From assembly GCA_014885115.2 (NCBI GenBank), contig WKLE02001409.1, positions 4,757-17,716 of the forward strand: DNA of 12,960 nt, given 5' to 3'. The notes below the pieces were generated by a model, which saw nothing but the letters and a program-made list of their open reading frames with translations, was not told the origin of the DNA and ran no database searches. Origin of the DNA: Asterionellopsis glacialis. Lineage: Eukaryota > Bacillariophyta > Plagiogrammaphyceae > Rhaphoneidales > Asterionellopsidaceae. The position numbers and the translations under genes are program-made. Below, piece by piece: positions 8,363 through 12,960 of this stretch. Position 1 is the stretch's first letter, and the number at the start of each line of letters is the position of its first letter.

Positions 8363-9022
8363 ATGTCAGAACAAGGAAATTGTGTTGCTGCTACAACATT
8401 TGAAGCTATATGGCAAAGTTGGAATCGTGTCATTGTTCTTCATAAAAGCAGGAGCAGCACCAACAACAATAACAGCAGCAGTCTTTATGATAATCATAAT
8501 GATGGGTTACACAAAATCTCAACTATAGTACAACATCTTCGAAATGCCATCATCAAAGATACCAATCACTTGTCTTGGACAACTATGTTTAGTTCCGTGA
8601 ATAATGACATTACACCTAAACAAATAATGACATCTCTTATTGGTGCAACGGTTGATTTTGTGCTACTACTAGACAAACAGCCACAGCAATATCAGTACGG
8701 CAATACCATTGATGGTTCGCTGGTTTCTGGTCCTATGAACTTAGCTTGTGATATTTTAGATATGATTATCAAAATGTTACATCAATGGGATGTGTCATTT
8801 ATCTATGAATCGTTTCTTGCAACAATGAATCGTGATGGTGTTGATGCTCATGATGATCAAAACGAAGAAAGATCAGAAGAAGTCCTTATTTCCCTCTTTA
8901 GATTGTTACGTAAAGCTGCCAAAGATAAAAATACCAAAATACAAGGATGCATTATACAAATTTTTGATATTTTGAGAGAAGCTGCGGGCTTTGTTGTAGG
9001 TCATATCTCTATTGGCAGCAGC

Positions 9023-9056
<34 letters not shown>

Positions 9057-11881
9057 CAAATTATGGATACAATTTGCTTTCTGATGATTATTTGGCACAA
9101 TATTATGAATTTTCATGTTATGATACAAGAGAGAATAAGAATGATCACGTTTTCTCGTGGGGAGAAATTGCCAGAATTGTCATTGATTATCTTTTAAGCT
9201 TTGAAGATCATCATGACTGTGGATTATATGATGAAAGGGCATCCGCTGTTTCATTATTAGTCGGTCTTTTCAAAAACATGGATATTGCTACCAGATCACT
9301 TCTTTTTTATCAAGGTGAATCCTCGTTTTTGAAAGAAGACAGTACAAACATGAATCAAGCTACCCACAATGATAATGATGATAATGGTTTGATTTCAAGA
9401 TTATGCAATCATTTGCTTTTACAGATCCAAAATCTGAATAGAATGAGTGGGTCGTTATCATCATCTTGTCGGTTGGGTTGGATGTCCTTCTCACTATTGT
9501 CGTTGATTCAACAAACAGGCCCATACCGTGCTATATCAGAACTTGATACCATCGTTCGAACTACTAATCTCATTGATGACATTACTCGTGCAGCGTTGCG
9601 GGTTAAGGATGTCAACAACAATCTTAGTGGGCCATCGGAAGAATATAGTAATCGAAGCGAGCCACCATGGACACTTGAAAATCAGGATATCCGCATAACA
9701 CGTGCAGCATTACATGTGCTTTGTACTTTGAAAAGTATCTCTCATGGGGAAGGATGGGAAGTTTTCATTGAACGTATGGAAACACATTATCAAAACTTTT
9801 GTCAAGCTAAATGGAAGTTTCTGTTGGAGAGGTATGGTGCTATAGAAAAAATTAGAGGTATGGACGATGATACTACTGCATTAGAGAGCGATCTCCGTGC
9901 TCTACTATTAATACATACAAGTAATTTATGCCGTCCAGCTGTCAATAATGCCTTGATGGAAGTATTGAAAAATTCAGGAAATGACATTTATCACCAGCAT
10001 GATGATGTCGAATCATCACAACCCTGTCAAAAACTCTTGATGTCGTTGTGTGCCCTTATTAGTCACCACAACTCTACTTTATCAGTAACTGCTTCGGCTC
10101 TTTTAAACAATTTTCTCACATTACAAAAGAACCGTAGGAACGATGATGAATTATCTAGGTCAATCTGGAATGCAATTGATCTGCACAGTCCAATCCTATT
10201 AAATACTTTAATGAAGTTTGCTCGTGACCTAACCACTGGCAGGCCTGAAGAGGGTCGCAAAATTCGGCTAGCTTGCATATTAAATATTATTGATGGTCTG
10301 TTATCAACACCACGTTACTCTCGAAAGGTACTTCTAGAGAATGATTTAGGAAAGATGAACACGTGGGTTGAACTTGTAAAGGGCATTATGATTCGTGGTG
10401 ACTATGAGTTGTCACAACTGGAGAAGAATAACAGAGATGGACAAGAAGTTCATATTATTTTGACGCAGGATGAAGATACTCCTGTAATGGGCAATCTTGA
10501 AAGTGACAAATACGACACGGGGTCAAAGCCACAACAATACATTATGTCGTCAGAACACCATACTAGAAACAATTTATCAATGATGGTTTGTCGGTTACTA
10601 TCTGCTACCATTTTAGCTCGACTAGCATATGTACCATATCACAATGACAGGGTGAATGAGAAAGAACATTTGGTTGACCAACTCACCCTCCTACAAGCAG
10701 ACATTCGGTCTTCTTTACATGAATTCTTGGTGAATATCCCATGTATCATCAAGCAAAGGCCAAGTCAAACAATTAGACAGTGCTTGACTCGTTTGTACAC
10801 ACTTGTAGCATTATCCTCCGAAGAAAGTGAGAGTTTGATATCATTTGTCATGTTTGCTATAGATCTTAATGAGTACAAGAAATTGGATCATAATAGGGAA
10901 CAACTCGAAGAATATAAGAAGAAACTGGAGGAAATGGAACACAAAACTAATCGGTTGACTCAAGAAAGAAATAGGTACAAAAACCAATTGATTTCACAAC
11001 AACTTACTCATGAACGAGATATCCAAAGGGTTCAGCAACGGGCTTCCGCTGATTCATTGCGATTGGTTGATGTATATGCAGCAGAGCGATCTAGAGCCAT
11101 AGCTCGATCACATGAACTTGTACAACAAACATCACGAGCCGAAGCGAAAACGGAGAAAGCCCAAATAACCGCCCAAACAGCCCAGGAAACCTGCGAACGC
11201 ACAAAAGTTGAACTGTCGGATGCGATGGAAACAATACGGAAACTTGAAGGCATGTTGAAAGAAAAGTGTGAGCTTATACGAAATTTGGAATCAAAGAATG
11301 CTCAGATGTCACAAAATATTCGCACGAACCAAGAAGAGCTAAGTGCGGCAAAAAAGAGAATAATATCCCTACAAGATTCGCTATCTCATTCTGAAGAATC
11401 GCTGTCAAACGCAGTCGTAGTAAACAACCAATTCCAAGACAATCTAGAAAACTCGTATTCGGACTTAGTCTCGTTAGCATATTTTTACAAAGATAGAGAA
11501 AAGGAAATATCAAAATTAAGAAAAAAAAACGAAGCAACAGTTAATGACTTCAGAGAGAAATTAGAAGCACAAAGACATCGCAAGGAAGAATTGGAAGATG
11601 CCAACTTGAAACTGGAAAGAGAGTCTGAGAGGTTGAAAAGAAAACTGGCAAGAACAAAAGAAAACCTAGAGGAAGAGCGATGTAAGCGCAGACAAGAACA
11701 AGAACGTAGAAAGCACCACGGTCCGGTTTCGTACCTAAACCAACTACACGATGATTCTATGATATCTATCGATAAGTCTGGACGAGAGAGATCGATGCGG
11801 GAACGATCTATATACTCTGGAAAAGAAAATGATTACAGCATCTCCCACTCATCAAGCAGCCGTCGGCACATTAATAGATAG
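8363..11881 (+). CDS. Large helical-repeat and coiled-coil protein of unknown function (1172 aa)
   Basis: The frame is open from further upstream, but the first in-frame ATG is at 8363 (ATAATGTCAG, A at -3), so I start there. Residues about 1-830 are mostly helical and Leu-rich, with alternating hydrophobic helices such as LISLFRLLRKAAKD and ALLLIHTSNLCRPAVNNALMEV. This suggests an ARM/HEAT-like solenoid, interrupted by N/S/D-rich loops, including an 11-Asn run at 221-231. Residues about 835-1117 form a long, charged coiled coil with heptad-like L/E/K/R/Q spacing. The last ~55 residues are Ser- and Arg-rich and probably disordered. There is no signal peptide or membrane span. A solenoid followed by a C-terminal coiled coil occurs in scaffold and tether proteins (for example CIP2A or Uso1/p115), and DLVSLAYFYKDREKEI near residue 1035 is faintly like the motif seen in such tails. 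I do not claim homology. The gene is intronless and diverges from ligA. Confidence 0.88.
9023..9055 (+). repeat. AAC trinucleotide microsatellite, 11 units, coding for poly-Asn
   Basis: Eleven uninterrupted AAC codons encode Asn 221-231 of the coiled-coil protein, preceded by two AGC codons and followed by ACA. It sits in a predicted loop between helical segments, so length changes should be tolerated. All units use the same codon, which points to recent slippage rather than selected amino-acid usage. Confidence 0.95.
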
Positions 11882-11993
11882 CAGCGCAAAATGATGATAG
11901 TTTGCTATGCAAGCACAGAAAGTTCCAATAACAGATGCACAGTACTAGGACCATCAATTTTCTATACGTAAATTTCTAATAAAGTTCGATATA
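11882..11993 (+). terminator. 3' UTR with AATAAA poly(A) signal
   Basis: AATAAA lies at 11978-11983, 97 nt after the stop codon of the coiled-coil gene, within an A+T-rich stretch. It is the only canonical poly(A) signal I noticed next to a gene end in this window. It immediately precedes the first repeat copy, so the transcript may end at the edge of the repeat cluster. Confidence 0.5.
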
Positions 11994-12056
11994 TGTGCGG
12001 ATATCACCGTTCTACCGACGGCTTCCAATGCTTTATCGCTCTGCTGCTCCCTCTAA
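11994..12056 (+). repeat. Imperfect direct repeat, copy 1
   Basis: It starts TGTGCGGATATCACCGTTC and aligns along its whole length with 12172-12228. It differs by scattered substitutions and two 3-bp gaps. Shared blocks include TGTGCGGAT, CCGTTCT-x-CCGAC, TTCCAATGCTT and CTCC-x-TCTAA. The core CCGTTCTACCG at 12007-12017 is also the exact reverse complement of 12233-12243. Copies about 178 bp apart beside a transposase suggest terminal or subterminal transposon repeats. Confidence 0.8.
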
Positions 12057-12088
12057 TCCTTCCAAGCCCAAGTCCCATGAAATGGAAC

Positions 12089-12109
12089 GGAGCAGTAAAA
12101 CATTGGAAG
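12089..12109 (-). repeat. Inverted partial copy of the repeat
   Basis: GGAGCAG at 12089-12095 and CATTGGAAG at 12101-12109 are reverse complements of CTGCTCC and CTTCCAATG in both direct copies (12044-12050 and 12022-12030 in copy 1; 12216-12222 and 12197-12205 in copy 2). The spacing between the two blocks is 5 nt here and longer in the direct copies. With copy 1 it can form a fold-back of about 90 nt. Confidence 0.6.
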
Positions 12110-12171
12110 TTTTCAACACCCCACCCAATTTTTTATATTTTTTATACCAATTACTTTTCAAGTTCTATCTT

Positions 12172-12228
12172 TGTGCGGATTTAACCGTTCTGCCGACTTC
12201 CAATGCTTCACCATTCTGCTCCTTCTAA
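12172..12228 (+). repeat. Imperfect direct repeat, copy 2, containing TTAA
   Basis: This is the second copy of the repeat at 11994-12056. Here the sequence corresponding to ATATCACCG reads ATTTAACCG, so a TTAA (12181-12184) lies directly before CCGTTCTGCCGAC. TTAA is the target and duplication sequence of piggyBac elements, and the transposase remnant begins about 260 bp further on. This may therefore be the left transposon end. Confidence 0.75.
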
Positions 12229-12243
12229 ACAACGGTAGAACGG
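12185..12243. repeat. Inverted repeat / hairpin next to TTAA
   Basis: CCGTTCTGCCG (12185-12195) faces CGGTAGAACGG (12233-12243). That makes an 11-bp stem with one G-T pair around a 37-nt loop. The right arm is a perfect complement of the same core in copy 1 (12007-12017). Such end-proximal inverted motifs are common as transposase binding sites. Confidence 0.6.
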
Positions 12244-12440
12244 CTCAACACACACCCTAAGAAAGAAAGATAAAGATTCTAAAATTCAAAATCAAAATCC
12301 GCAAGAAAGTCATAAATACTTTTATCGTTTTGGTTATTGAAAGGGAGAGGATCAAATATCTTGTTACAGTTCGTAAGAGTCCATTGTTTGTCCTCTTTCG
12401 CTGCTTTAGAGGAAAACTTAGGTTCCGAGGTAGACACTAG

Positions 12441-12960
12441 GAAAGGAATGCTACATTCCGATTGCTTCTCGGATATGTTTCCTACAGAAGTATTTGTCGA
12501 CACAGCTACTTGTTTCCTCCTTCTCAACTAAATCTTATTTGTACCTTAACCAACAGAGAACTAAATGAACAAGGTTTGAAAGCTACAACAAATGGTGAGA
12601 TCATTACATTTTTTGGGGTTATGCTTTTAACCACAAGATTTCAATTTAATTCCAACAGAAATTTGTGGAGCAATACTTCATTGTATAAATACTTTCCAGC
12701 ACTAGCCTTTGGGAGAACAGGTATGACAAGACATAGATTTGAAGAACTCATGCGGTTTTTACGTTTTAGTGACCAGCCAAAGGAAAGACCAGAGACTATG
12801 ACATCCAAAGAGTACAGATGGAAATGTGTTGATGATTTTGTTACTAACTTTAACAAACACCATAAGGAGTTCTTTCTGCCATCTGACTTAATATGTGTTG
12901 ATGAATCAATAAGTAGGTGGTATGGCTAAGGCGGTCATTGGATTAATCATGGATTGCCTA
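12441..12960 (+). pseudogene. piggyBac-like transposase (DDE_Tnp_1_7), 5' part, disrupted
   Basis: The conserved part runs from about 12519 (QLNLICTLTNREL) through ITTFFGV-like and LWSNTSLYKYFP blocks, then RTGMTRHRFEELMRFLRF and YRWKCVDDFVTNFN to ICVDESISRWYG near 12891-12926. The Asp of VDES corresponds to the first catalytic Asp of the piggyBac DDE/D triad. Two defects are visible. First, the frame opens after a stop at 12438 and has no ATG before the conserved region. FPTEVF-like family sequence appears in another frame just upstream (12475-12495), so a frameshift or an unrecognised intron separates them. Second, a TAA at 12927-12929 interrupts the frame, yet the same frame continues to the window end with GGHWINHGLP, which is typical family sequence after SRWYG. 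A C-to-T change of a Gln codon would explain the stop. The enzyme is a cut-and-paste transposase targeting TTAA; this copy is probably inactive. Confidence 0.85.

Larger units (their letters stand above)
11994..12960 (+). mobile_element. Probable piggyBac-like element: left end plus decayed transposase, running off the window
   Basis: A cluster of direct and inverted repeats (11994-12243), one copy of which abuts TTAA, is followed by a piggyBac-family transposase frame in the same orientation. The right end and the matching TTAA lie beyond the window, so the boundary is inferred. The most likely left edge is the TTAA at 12181. Repeat copy 1 would then be host sequence, an internal duplication, or the end of a second, older insertion. 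Confidence 0.5.

Noticed and set aside
9011..9060. AAC run considered as a CRISPR-like or structural repeat
   Set aside because: It is a plain codon microsatellite in an open reading frame; no spacers.
12427..12488. A ~60-nt intron (GTAGAC to CCTACAG) joining the upstream frame to the transposase frame
   Set aside because: The phases do not match: the joined product would enter the wrong frame.
12279..12527. Antisense 82-codon frame over the transposase 5' part
   Set aside because: It has no ATG (opens at TTG) and overlaps the transposon on the other strand. Its hydrophilic composition looks protein-like, so it is only weakly rejected.

Overview
This window looks like nuclear DNA from a diatom, most likely a pennate one. 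The evidence is a DUF6824-type gene (a family I know essentially from diatoms), short spliceosomal introns of 123 and 134 nt with GTAAGT donors and CTAAC-like branch sites, A+T-rich DNA, proteins padded with N, Q, S and D/E runs, and a piggyBac-like transposase of a type common in diatoms. There is no operon structure and there are no bacterial ribosome sites. All of this rests on reading the sequence; no database search was run.

Layout. (1) 293-1096, minus: a two-exon gene for a 226-aa helical protein of unknown function. (2) 1097-2718: a 1.6-kb spacer without a convincing gene. (3) 2719-3980, plus: a two-exon gene for a 375-aa nuclear-type DUF6824 protein; splicing joins a 45-residue leader directly to the CGRG motif. 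(4) 4230-7691, minus: a large intronless gene for a bacterial-type NAD+-dependent DNA ligase (LigA), 1153 aa, with a long N-terminal extension that looks like an organelle-targeting presequence and several low-complexity insertions. (5) 7692-8362: a divergent promoter region carrying three direct copies of a 13-bp motif. (6) 8363-11881, plus: a 1172-aa helical-repeat plus coiled-coil protein, unassigned. (7) 11882-12960: a poly(A) signal, a cluster of direct and inverted repeats resembling transposon ends, and the 5' part of a decayed piggyBac-like transposase that runs off the window edge.

The genes are arranged as two divergent pairs (gene 1/gene 2 and ligA/coiled-coil gene), with gene 2 and ligA convergent. 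I see no evidence that they form one pathway. The most informative items are the LigA gene with its presequence, the two introns that change the obvious gene models, the triple promoter repeat, and the repeat cluster beside the broken transposase. I did not find a convincing new multi-gene system.
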